40,804 bases of DNA from Candidatus Endomicrobiellum mastotermitis (lineage in GTDB: Bacteria > Elusimicrobiota > Endomicrobiia > Endomicrobiales > Endomicrobiaceae): the NCBI GenBank assembly GCA_031272445.1, contig JAISTT010000008.1:1-40804 (forward strand). The letters run 5' to 3'. Each line of letters begins with the position of its first letter. Positions within the stretch are counted from its first letter, which is position 1. The translations under genes and the position numbers were made by a program. A model generated the notes under the pieces. It saw only the letters and a program-made list of their open reading frames with translations, made no database searches and had not been told where the DNA came from. Below are positions 1 to 8,521 of this stretch, in pieces.

Positions 1-542
<542 letters not shown>

Positions 543-631
543 TAAAATATTTATAGTTTATAGAGTTCTACAAGCTCTAAATTATTTGTACTTACATTAT
601 ACTTAACTCTAAACTTTTGAATTATACGATT

Positions 632-680
632 GCCTCTTTTGCGAGGCGCTTATCTGCATATTATTTAGTTTTCAAAGAAC
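632..680 (-). promoter_or_regulatory. rRNA leader with boxA antitermination element and hairpin
   Basis: On the minus strand, GTTCTTTGAAAACT at 680-667 matches the boxA element found in rRNA leaders, where NusB/NusE load the antitermination complex. It is followed at 647-632 by a 5-bp hairpin (GCCTC/GAGGC, six-base loop), about 90 bases before the 16S 5' end. Position and order (promoters, boxA, hairpin, 16S) are those of a normal rRNA leader. The boxA match is clear; a role for the hairpin in processing is inferred. Confidence 0.7.
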
Positions 681-814
681 TCTTAGAAAAAATCTCTCTT
701 TTCTAGTTATTTTATAATTACCATCTCTTTAACTTCAATTATTCAACTCTACTACTTTTTACTTTATTTTCTAAAAACCTTTTGCAACCGCTCCTACACT
801 TTGCTAAGGGCTTC

Positions 815-843
815 ATTAAACAAAAACTTTAAAAAAATGTCAA
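815..843 (-). promoter_or_regulatory. rRNA promoter P3 (sigma70 type)
   Basis: Minus strand: -35 TTGACA at 843-838, a 17-base T/A-rich spacer, then -10 TTTAAT at 820-815. It is about 73 bases downstream of P2 and 135 bases upstream of boxA. The -10 is weaker than that of P2, but the -35 and the spacing are perfect. Confidence 0.6.
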
Positions 844-887
844 GTACTCTATGAAGTTCTTTTACCTTATTTTCAAAGCGACATAGC

Positions 888-916
888 ATTCTAGCACAAT
901 TCCTATACTTTGTCAA
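888..916 (-). promoter_or_regulatory. rRNA promoter P2 (sigma70 type)
   Basis: Minus strand: consensus -35 TTGACA at 916-911, exactly 17 bases, then -10 TAGAAT at 893-888. With a perfect -35, an optimal spacer and five of six -10 bases, this is the strongest-looking promoter in the window. It is about 75 bases downstream of P1. Confidence 0.8.
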
Positions 917-963
917 TATCAAATTAAAACTCATCACACATTAGATAAAATACACAACTTCTA

Positions 964-992
964 ATTTTATAATACTTGTTTTGTTTTGTCAA
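964..992 (-). promoter_or_regulatory. rRNA promoter P1 (sigma70 type)
   Basis: On the minus strand there is a -35 TTGACA at 992-987, a 17-base spacer, and a -10 TAAAAT at 969-964 (an overlapping TATAAA is also possible). It is the most distant of three evenly built promoters upstream of the 16S gene and lies between it and tRNA-Gly. Confidence 0.65.
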
Positions 993-1061
993 TTATTAAC
1001 TGTTAAACAATCCTTTTTTTTCTTACATTTAAAATTTACATAATCTCAAAAAAAAACAAAA

Positions 1062-1132
1062 AGCGGGCGATGGGAATCGAACCCACATCTCCAGCTTGGG
1101 AAGCTGGAGTTTTACCACTAAACTACACCCGC
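1062..1132 (-). tRNA. tRNA-Gly (anticodon CCC)
   Basis: The minus strand folds as a 71-base cloverleaf. The acceptor stem is GCGGGTG with CGCCCGC, the anticodon arm is CCAGC-TTCCCAA-GCTGG (anticodon CCC), and the T loop is TTCGATT. The discriminator is T and no CCA is encoded: the next bases are TTT. The gene starts only 11 bases after the stop codon of cca, so it is probably transcribed with it. Confidence 0.95.
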
Positions 1133-1143
1133 ATAAATACAAG

Positions 1144-2673
1144 TTAAATGTTTAACGCTGAAATTCTATACTTTTTCTTAACACGCATTAATTTTAAAGA
1201 AATTAATTTTAAAGCTTCACATGTCTTAGAAATTTTACCTTCTTGCTGCGCTTCAAAAACAAAATTTAGAAGTTCGCCAATCCATGGACCAGGTTTTAAA
1301 TTAAACTTTTTCATTATTACATTGCCATCAATAATTTTCAATAAAGGCTTTGCATTTTTCAATTCATAATAATATTTCACAAGTTCTCTTGCAGATTTTT
1401 CCTGTAACTTCAATACAGTAGGAGAAAAAGTCTCCAATTTTTTATAAGAATGCCAGTCTGACATCGAAAGAATAAGTATATCCGGAACATTGTCACCAAT
1501 ATCTCTAAAAAATCTCAACGCCGCTTTTTTTGTAACTACAATATTTCTAGTTAGAGTTGAGGGGCGCATATGATACTTTATTAAAAAACTTACTGTCTCA
1601 ATATCTTTTTTGCTAGACTTAAGAGAGCGCATAATTTTTTTTATCTTTTCAGCTCCCAGTTTTTCATGTCCTAAAAAATGCATCTTACCGTTTACAAATT
1701 TTGAGGTTTCAGGCTTTGCATTGTCATGAAAAAAAGCTGCAAATTTTAATAAACCCTTTCTAGTAACATTTTTAGAAAAAACACTGCTATTTTCAAAATG
1801 CTCATGAAAATCTGTATGATTTTCAGGAAAATATTTCTTTAAATTATTAAGAATTTTCTCTGTTGACTCTAAAGTTTCAAAAGAATGTTGAAACAATCCT
1901 CCAGGATGATAATAATACTTTTTACTGGCTTTTTTCATAACTTTAATTTCATGAAAAATCTCTGAAATTAATTTACACTTATCCATCTCTTTAATCAAAT
2001 TCGCAGAATCTCTTATAGACAATATCCTAAAAAACTCATCTTTAATCCTCTCGGGGGCAACTCCACAAATAAGCTTTGCATCACGCTTAACCTGCTTAAA
2101 AGTCTTTTGAGATACCCCAAAATTTAATTCTGCGGCAAAACGGAATGCTCTTAACATCCTTAAGGGATCTATTTCAAAAGCTCTAATAGAAACGATATTT
2201 ATCATCTTTGATTTCAAGTCTTTTAAAGTGTTGTTTCCAGAGAAAATAATTCGCCTCTTAAAATCTTGAAAGTCCCTCAATTTAAGAGCCATAGCATTTA
2301 TAGTAAAGTCTCTACTTTGCAAATCTTGCTCTATGGTTTCGCCATTAAAAAGAGAAATATCTATATTTTCAACAACATCATTTTTAAGTCTTATTCTGTA
2401 AGTTTTATTTGTATCATTTAAAGTTATAAGTCTTGACTCAAATGCATTTGCAATTTTTTTAGAATATTTCAAAGCATTTTTATTAACTGCCAAATCAATA
2501 TCATTACATTCGCGACTTAAAAGCAAATCCCTTAAAACCCCACCGACTGCATAAACCTCAAACCCTTCTGATAAATAATTTATCCTTTTAATTATATCTA
2601 CTATTTTCGTTTTTGCTATAGTTGTAACTCCAAATTTTTTATCAAATAACCACTTTTCAGGCCAACACATCAC
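1144..2673 (-). CDS. cca: CCA-adding enzyme (tRNA nucleotidyltransferase / poly(A) polymerase family) with HD domain
   Basis: This class II nucleotidyltransferase adds or repairs the 3' CCA of tRNAs in the cytoplasm. The head domain has GGVLRD at residues 44-49 and the metal-binding DID at 58-60. RDFTINAMAL at 121-130 and DPLRMLRAFRFA at 169-180 are the nucleotide-selecting and helical core motifs of the family. An HD phosphohydrolase-like domain follows (HDNAKP near 316-321), as in many long bacterial CCA enzymes; at 509 residues the length fits. The start is uncertain: no good ribosome binding site precedes the double Met at 2673, and a start 10-20 codons further in is possible. tRNA-Gly follows 11 bases after the stop. 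None of the five tRNA genes here encodes CCA, so the enzyme should be needed for all of them. Confidence 0.93.
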   Translation of the reverse strand: MMCWPEKWLFDKKFGVTTIAKTKIVDIIKRINYLSEGFEVYAVGGVLRDLLLSRECNDIDLAVNKNALKYSKKIANAFESRLITLNDTNKTYRIRLKNDVVENIDISLFNGETIEQDLQSRDFTINAMALKLRDFQDFKRRIIFSGNNTLKDLKSKMINIVSIRAFEIDPLRMLRAFRFAAELNFGVSQKTFKQVKRDAKLICGVAPERIKDEFFRILSIRDSANLIKEMDKCKLISEIFHEIKVMKKASKKYYYHPGGLFQHSFETLESTEKILNNLKKYFPENHTDFHEHFENSSVFSKNVTRKGLLKFAAFFHDNAKPETSKFVNGKMHFLGHEKLGAEKIKKIMRSLKSSKKDIETVSFLIKYHMRPSTLTRNIVVTKKAALRFFRDIGDNVPDILILSMSDWHSYKKLETFSPTVLKLQEKSARELVKYYYELKNAKPLLKIIDGNVIMKKFNLKPGPWIGELLNFVFEAQQEGKISKTCEALKLISLKLMRVKKKYRISALNI

Positions 2674-2769
2674 TGTATTTTGTTTTAAAACAGTACTCCA
2701 AATAACTCAAGTACTTTTAATGTCATAGTCCATTGAGTTATTGAATCTCCTCTCTATATTACCAATATT

Positions 2770-3069
2770 TCAATGTAGGTTCAAAAATCCTAATCCTAAA
2801 GGAAGCAAAAATGGAGATACTATGGATATTATCAAGTAATATCTATTATCTACCTTCCCATTCTGCCAACTATTCAAAGCACTACTTTGCTTCTTATTTC
2901 GGTATCACTGACCTTCGTCTTGAGTTATATTATCAATCAGATCTTTCTTTAAGTCACAGACAGAAAACTCTCTATCTCTTCGCTTTATGGAATTAAAATC
3001 ACTTAATTCTACACTTATCTCTTTAAATTTTACACTAAGTCTACCATCATCAGTTCTAATAAACAATTT
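2770..3069 (-). pseudogene. decayed gene fragment, possibly C-terminal part of an LptF/LptG-type permease
   Basis: One minus-strand frame runs 100 codons with a single internal TGA (codon 55) but no start. The first half is charged (it includes TDDGRLSVKFKEISVELS and KRRDREFSV); the second ends in a hydrophobic stretch (YYLIISIVSPFLLPLGLGF). A charged beta-rich piece followed by a helix with a Pro-Leu-Gly-Leu turn resembles the end of LptF/LptG lipopolysaccharide-export permeases. That resemblance is by eye and weak. The stretch fills most of the 0.5 kb gap upstream of cca and no other gene is visible there. That it is broken coding DNA is more secure than what it encoded. Confidence 0.35.
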
Positions 3070-3186
3070 TTAAATTGTCAACAATTATTTTAACTAAAAC
3101 TAAGCCTATTAACCTCAAGCAAAAAAAACACATGAAAAGTTACGATGAATATAATTTACTAATTTAAAGGAAGAATAAATAAATTC

Positions 3187-4077
3187 TTAAAAATTATATA
3201 AGTTTTGAATCCAGCCATTTCTAAAATTCAATAATCTAAGATAATTTACCGCTACTTCGTATTCTTCCTTACTTAAAGAACGTGACAATTCCTTAAAACT
3301 ATTTGACTTATAAGCAGGCTGGTACTGTGACATCAAACTTACAAAAGTATCTTTAGGCAATTCTCTTACAACAAATTCTAAAACCTTTTTAGTATTTTCA
3401 ATATTTCCAGGCAAAACTAAATGTCTTACAATAAGGCCTTTTCGTGCTACACCCTTATCATCAACTTTTAAAGTGCCGACTTGTTTATTCATTTCTTTTA
3501 AAGCTACTCGACTTATCTCAACATAGTCCTTAACTCCTGAATATTTATAAGCTGTTTCATTATTAGAATATTTTATATCCGGAAGGTATATGTCAACAAT
3601 TCCTTCAAGAAGTTTCAAGGTCTCAATCTCTTCATATCCACTGCAATTATATATTATAGGCAGTTTTAAACCATTTTTACGAGCAATAAGCACCGCACGT
3701 ACAATTTGAGCACTGTAATGAGTGGGTGTAACAAAATTTATATTATGAACTTCCTTCAATTGAAAATCAAGCATAATATTAACTAAATCCTCAACACTAA
3801 TTTTCTTACCATTCCCAAGCTGACTTATTGGATAGTTTTGACAAAAAATACAGCTTAACGTACAATTTGAAAAAAATACTGCGCCAGACCCGTTAATTGC
3901 GCTTATCGGTGGTTCTTCGCCTCTATGAACACAAATACTTGCAATAACTATTTCATCTACAGCCTTACAAACGCCTTTATGTCCCTTATTTCTGTTTGAT
4001 CCGCATTTTTTGGGACATATAGCGCACTTACTCATTATACGATAAAGTGCTTTCTCGTTACTTTCAAGATTAAGCAT
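3187..4077 (-). CDS. radical SAM protein, PflX-like (pyruvate formate-lyase-activating-enzyme family)
   Basis: An iron-sulfur enzyme of the radical S-adenosylmethionine superfamily. The CxxxCxxC cluster-binding motif is at residues 72-79 (CTLSCIFC). An N-terminal cysteine set (C18, C21, C25, C37; CAICPKKCGSNR) is typical of the PflX/COG1313 group, whose substrates are mostly unknown. I chose the ATG at 4077 because GGGAG lies five bases upstream; an in-frame TTG at 4101 would add eight hydrophobic residues without a ribosome binding site. This gives 296 residues, close to the family length. No pyruvate formate-lyase gene is nearby, so the target cannot be read from context. The family call is solid; the activity is not established. 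Confidence 0.88.
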   Translation of the reverse strand: MLNLESNEKALYRIMSKCAICPKKCGSNRNKGHKGVCKAVDEIVIASICVHRGEEPPISAINGSGAVFFSNCTLSCIFCQNYPISQLGNGKKISVEDLVNIMLDFQLKEVHNINFVTPTHYSAQIVRAVLIARKNGLKLPIIYNCSGYEEIETLKLLEGIVDIYLPDIKYSNNETAYKYSGVKDYVEISRVALKEMNKQVGTLKVDDKGVARKGLIVRHLVLPGNIENTKKVLEFVVRELPKDTFVSLMSQYQPAYKSNSFKELSRSLSKEEYEVAVNYLRLLNFRNGWIQNLYNF

Positions 4078-4159
4078 CCCTACTCCCAAAAAAAACACCA
4101 AGAATAAAATAAATTTCGATACAAATTTTTAAATGATTTCATACTTTTATTTTGCAAAA

Positions 4160-4233
4160 CGCGCCTATCCGGACTTGAACCGGAATTACAGGTCCCGGAA
4201 ACCAGTGCTCTATCCAGTTTAAGCTATAGGCGC
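4160..4233 (-). tRNA. tRNA-Arg (anticodon CCG)
   Basis: The minus strand folds as a 74-base tRNA with acceptor GCGCCTA/TAGGCGC, discriminator G, T arm TCCGG-TTCAAGT-CCGGA and anticodon loop TTCCGGG, giving CCG. The anticodon stem CTGGT/ACCTG has a T-T mismatch at 28:42, and loop position 38 is G rather than the usual A. No CCA is encoded. It is either a functional but weakened tRNA or an early decay product. Confidence 0.88.
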
Positions 4234-4317
4234 ATAACATATATGCATATGCAAGACAACTATCCACAATTTTCAAACTACAGCTCCACAGGTTAATAAA
4301 TTTCGGGCAAAAATTTT

Positions 4318-6963
4318 CTACTTTTCGTCATTTATCTTAATATATTTACACACACTTTTCATAGCATCATCTAAATACAATAAATTTTTTGAGCCACCTT
4401 GCGCAAAGTAACGATTCCCACCACCTGACCCTCTTATATCTGCAGCAAAAGCCTTTGATATCTCTCCAGCATTTACTCCCTTCTTTACATAATCTGCTGT
4501 AATAGACACTATAAAAAATACTTTACTTACATTTTTTGCAACTAACAATAATACTATAGACTTCAATTTTTCTTTTAGTTGGTCAGATAATGTTCTTAAT
4601 AATTCTATATCCGTGTTGACAACTAAAACGGACAAAAAGTTTACTCCATTTATTTTTTTGACATCTTTGGCATATAAATCTACTTTATCTGACATTAATC
4701 TGTTTTTTAATGAAATGACCTCTCCTTCAAGTTTCTTATAATCAGAAATACGTTTTAGAGTTTTATCTACTATATCATCATTTGAAACATTTAACAATTT
4801 TGAAGTTTTGATAAGTGTCTCTTCCTTTTTCAAAACATAATTCTCAGCCGCAGTACCTACAACTGCTTCTATTCTTCTTATACCAGCAGCAACAGAAAAC
4901 TCTGATATGATTTTGAAAAATCCTATTTCGCCCGTTTGCTTAACGTGTGTTCCTCCACAAAGTTCCATTGAATAATTACATTTTTTATCTTCGCTCTTTA
5001 TAGAAACAGTTCTTACAGTATCATCGTATTTCTCACCAAACAAAGCTATAGCCCCTAAATCTCGTGCTTTTACTACATTCATAACTTCGATATGAATATC
5101 CAAATTTGATCTTAAAACATAATTTACTTTTTTCTCTACTTTAATCAAACAATCTCTTTTTATTTCATAAAAATGCGTAAAATCAAAACGTAGGTAATCA
5201 CTCGCCACCAGAGATCCGGCTTGAGCCACATGAGCACCTAAAGTTTCACGGAGTACCTTATGAAGTAAATGTGTAGCCGTATGATGCCTTGAAATTTGTT
5301 TTCTGTATTCAACATCTATAACCGTCGACACTAAATCGTCAACTTTTATTCGCCCTTTTAAAACTTTTACTTTATGTATAAACAGATTACATACAGCTTT
5401 AAAAACATCTTCAACTATACTTTCAAAACACTCGTTTGATATACTTCCTTTGTCAGCTACTTGTCCACATGAACGCGCATAAAAAGAAGAGCTTGAAAGC
5501 ACAATTTCCCCACTATCACCCGTCTTCAACTCGGCAACTATTTTGCCACTGCTCGTCATAGCCAAAACTCTACCTTTGCTTATATAACTATTATATCCAA
5601 CAAATATCGTATCACCCACTTTTTCATGCAACATTGAATAAAAAGTTATGTCTTTTTCGCCAGATCCTCTCCATGCGATGCGTGATTTCTCTCGAGCTGT
5701 ATTTTGTTCAGCTTTAAACACATCTTCATCAATTACTAATTCGTTTTCAGAAGCGATTTCTTTTGTTAAATCATATGGAAATCCATAAGTATCATGAAGT
5801 CTAAATATCGCTTTGCCATCAATAATATTTGCCTTTTTAGATTTACAAGAACTTATGATATTAGAAAGCATTTTTGAACCAGATTCAAGCGTTTCCAAAA
5901 ATTTTTCTTCCTCAACTTTAACGATAAACTCTATATTACTTAACTTTGATAAAAGTTCTGGATATATTGGTTTCATAATCTTAACCACAGTTGATACAAG
6001 CTTATTTATAAACGGTTCATTATAGCCATAAAGTCTTCCCTGTCTTAAAGCTCTCCTTAAAACCCTTCTTAAAACATAACCTCTACCGTCATTGGCTGGC
6101 AAGATACCATCTAGAATTAAAAAGATGGCTGCTCTTGAATGATCTGCAATTATTCTAAGCTTTGGTATGTTCTTACCTTCATTCTTTATTCTCAAAATTC
6201 CTGCAGCGTTTTCCATTATAGGTATAAATAAATCAGTTTCAAAAATATCCTTTTTGCCATTTACAACAGCAACAAGCCTTTCAAGTCCCATACCCGTATC
6301 AATGTTTTTTTGTGGAAGATTTCTAAGCGAATTATCTGTCTGTCTATCGAACTGAGTAAAAACAAGATTCCATATCTCAAGATATCTATCACAGTTGCAA
6401 CTTGGTCCGCATGAAGACTTACCACACCCCACTCCAGGTCCTAAATCTATTAAAATCTCTGAACATGGACCACAAGGTCCAGTATTACCCATATTCCAAA
6501 AATTTGTTTCTTCACCCATTCTTATAATCCTGTCAGCTGAAACAATTTTACTCCAAATTCTAGCTGATTCATCATCATTCTTGTAAACTGTTATATACAA
6601 TCTATCTTTCTGTAAAGACATACTTTTCGTTAAAAACTCCCAAGCCCATACTATAGCTTCTTCCTTAAAGTAATCACCAAAGGAAAAATTACCTAACATT
6701 TCAAAAAATGTAAGATGCCTTATAGTTGCGCCAACCTGATCAATATCAGACGTTCTAAAACATTTTTGACAGCTTGTGGCTCTTATAAAAGAACCTTTAT
6801 TTTGATCCAAAAAATGTTTTTTGAATTGTACCATACCGGCAGATGTAAAAAGCAGTGTTTTATCACCACTAGGAATAAGCGAATCTGACGGGACAATATC
6901 ACATTCCTTGTCGCCAAAAAATTTTAAAAATTCTTCTCTTATTTGTACAGATAGCTTATCCAT
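4318..6963 (-). CDS. alaS: alanyl-tRNA synthetase
   Basis: Charges tRNA-Ala in the cytoplasm. The 881-residue protein has the full architecture: N-terminal class II catalytic domain (starts MDKLSVQIREEFLKFF; SAGMVQFKKHFL; NFSFGDYF), tRNA-recognition domain, editing domain with zinc-type HxxxH at residues 561-565 and CxxxH at 669-673 (CGGTH), and the C-terminal Gly-rich domain (GGGNRYFAQGGS). Length matches E. coli AlaRS (876). All key residues I checked are present. The Met at 6963 begins exactly where the family begins, but the nearest GGAG is about 27 bases upstream, so translation initiation may rely on little Shine-Dalgarno pairing. About 1.5 kb of decayed sequence lies upstream. Confidence 0.97.
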   Translation of the reverse strand: MDKLSVQIREEFLKFFGDKECDIVPSDSLIPSGDKTLLFTSAGMVQFKKHFLDQNKGSFIRATSCQKCFRTSDIDQVGATIRHLTFFEMLGNFSFGDYFKEEAIVWAWEFLTKSMSLQKDRLYITVYKNDDESARIWSKIVSADRIIRMGEETNFWNMGNTGPCGPCSEILIDLGPGVGCGKSSCGPSCNCDRYLEIWNLVFTQFDRQTDNSLRNLPQKNIDTGMGLERLVAVVNGKKDIFETDLFIPIMENAAGILRIKNEGKNIPKLRIIADHSRAAIFLILDGILPANDGRGYVLRRVLRRALRQGRLYGYNEPFINKLVSTVVKIMKPIYPELLSKLSNIEFIVKVEEEKFLETLESGSKMLSNIISSCKSKKANIIDGKAIFRLHDTYGFPYDLTKEIASENELVIDEDVFKAEQNTAREKSRIAWRGSGEKDITFYSMLHEKVGDTIFVGYNSYISKGRVLAMTSSGKIVAELKTGDSGEIVLSSSSFYARSCGQVADKGSISNECFESIVEDVFKAVCNLFIHKVKVLKGRIKVDDLVSTVIDVEYRKQISRHHTATHLLHKVLRETLGAHVAQAGSLVASDYLRFDFTHFYEIKRDCLIKVEKKVNYVLRSNLDIHIEVMNVVKARDLGAIALFGEKYDDTVRTVSIKSEDKKCNYSMELCGGTHVKQTGEIGFFKIISEFSVAAGIRRIEAVVGTAAENYVLKKEETLIKTSKLLNVSNDDIVDKTLKRISDYKKLEGEVISLKNRLMSDKVDLYAKDVKKINGVNFLSVLVVNTDIELLRTLSDQLKEKLKSIVLLLVAKNVSKVFFIVSITADYVKKGVNAGEISKAFAADIRGSGGGNRYFAQGGSKNLLYLDDAMKSVCKYIKINDEK

Positions 6964-7580
6964 AGTAAATTAATTTTACTAAAATTTCTCTCCTCTGGCA
7001 AAACTAGCTCTAAGTAATCTTTAAAGGCACTAAATTTAAGATTGAGAAGTCTACTTTTTTACCTCTACCAAAAAAGCACCTAAAGCAGAGCAAGCTTTAT
7101 AAATTAAATTTACCAAAACTGTAATTTTCGTTTACCCTATACTCAATTATTTATTTGATGAACAATCTTTTTGCTTTATTAATCGTTATACACTCTTACA
7201 GTTGTATCAATATAAAACGGCATTGAACATTGCCATTAGACAGTACCATCTAGATAAACAGAATAAAAGAAATATTTATTTTTATTTTCTCAGAAGCATA
7301 GTCCTAACATCACTATCCCAAACGAAGTCTTGCTTTAAACACACTTATGCATTCCTACTTATTTCATACCTTCCGTGCAAATGTTTTTCTTTAATTTATC
7401 AAAGAGTTTCTTTATTTGCCATGATACAAAGCACTTGACGTAACATTATTTAAAATATACTTAATAATACTTCATATTATTATTTAACGCTAAAAAAAGT
7501 TATTTTGTTGTTAAGCATTTTATGCGCTTTATATATATTAAACCTTGTGGAACAAGTCTACACTTTGATATTATTATTTA
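6964..7580. other. gene-free AT-rich region upstream of alaS
   Basis: About 0.6 kb with no intact gene on either strand. The minus strand opens a frame at 7422 reading MANKETL before two stops. That start resembles many RecA N-termini, but nothing after it matches, so I make no call. Short plus-strand frames here have no ribosome binding site and look random. It is probably decayed coding DNA plus the alaS promoter, which I could not place. Confidence 0.4.
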
Positions 7581-7770
7581 TCATCAAATCTCAAAATTTC
7601 CTGGCATGACAATTCTATTCTTCCCATCTAAATTTAAAGTATTTCCTTCAATCATTTATATGAAGAATATTCTTTTTCTGAAGAGCCCATATATAAGCCA
7701 ATCTTCCTTATTTTTAGTTTAGGAATTTTAGCTGCATTTATAAGCAACGTTTTAATTTTTTATTAAACAA
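7581..7770 (-). pseudogene. decayed coding remnant, family uncertain
   Basis: Two adjacent minus-strand frames read like protein. One gives LLINAAKIPKLKIRKIG and ends in a stop. The next starts with Met and contains NLDGKNRIVMPGNF before a stop. The second motif could be the LDxKnRIxxP signature of MraZ/AbrB-like DNA-binding proteins, or the DGK-MPG turn of an amidohydrolase N-terminus. Neither can be chosen by eye. No intact gene remains. Confidence 0.25.
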
Positions 7771-7848
7771 ACTATCTAAATAGAACCACTATATTTTTTA
7801 TATTTATTCCTCGCTAAATCAGGATTTGCGCTGAACTCCTTACTAAAA

Positions 7849-8246
7849 TCATTTTGATTTTAAGAATTCTAAATACTCTACCAAAAACTTTATAGTAACA
7901 AGGAAATAGCAATCCATCCCCCATAAAAAAATCTTTTAACTCTTAATATATTTATCGCAAGCTTTCTTATTTTCTTAACTTATCACTATAGTCCATGGAA
8001 TTTTAGAATCATATAGCCTCTTATACTGGACAACATAAACCCTCTAGTTTGGAAAATCTACCAACCTTTAACCTTATCAACAACCTTAATATGAAGAGTA
8101 TAAGTTTTATCTTCGCTACTTATGGTATAAATTTTTCTTATCCCTATTTGTCTACAAAGTTTGATACATCTTTGATTGATACATACTAAGAAAATCAATA
8201 AGCGAGTGAATTTAAGTAATGCATTTTTTCACTTTCTCTAACGCAT
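7849..8246 (-). pseudogene. decayed gene for an exported protein, with its ribosome binding site intact
   Basis: GGGAGG at 8256-8251 precedes ATG at 8246. The frame then runs 63 codons with stops at codons 3 and 6 and a final TAG at 8058. Apart from the stops it reads as a signal sequence: a basic start (MR, RK, KNALLK), then a hydrophobic core (LLIFLVC), then a polar region (RKIYTISSEDKTYTLHIKVV). A second frame continues immediately with RVYVVQYKRLYDSKIPWTI and later KKACDKYIKS, stopping at 7849. Beta-strand/helix alternation of this kind could be a SPOR-like peptidoglycan-binding domain, but that is a guess. Nonsense codons and a frameshift make it a pseudogene. Confidence 0.45.
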
Positions 8247-8521
8247 ATTACCTCCCATTAAACACTAAATACTTATTGCCTTTCAAATTATTTTGATAGA
8301 TTAAATTTTTGGATTAGCTATTGATACTTTATTGTATATTACAGTGAGAATTATACAAGACAAGGTTTTTTTTCAAAAATTAACAAGAGTGTCCAACAAG
8401 AAGTTATTACAATCTATACTTAACTTAAAATATTTATATACGTTAAGAATAAAAGCTGGCTAATATACAAAAATAAGCAAATAAAAATTTTAGTAAAAGT
8501 TAATAATTTACCAACTCTCTT

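Noticed and set aside
2811-2996. Plus-strand frame of 61 codons preceded by AAAGGAAG
   Set aside because: Its translation is low in charged residues and overlaps a longer minus-strand frame that reads more like protein; best treated as chance within a pseudogene.
4260-4268. CTATCCACA, one base from a DnaA box, between tRNA-Arg and alaS
   Set aside because: A single isolated near-match 20 kb from the composition switch is expected by chance.
6964-7080. Possible T-box or other riboswitch leader before alaS
   Set aside because: No T-box specifier or antiterminator sequence (TGG-pairing bulge) is recognisable, and T-boxes are mainly a Firmicutes feature.
7420-7422. Minus-strand ATG opening MANKETL, a RecA-like start
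   Set aside because: Stops follow at once and nothing downstream matches RecA Walker or core motifs; seven residues are not evidence.
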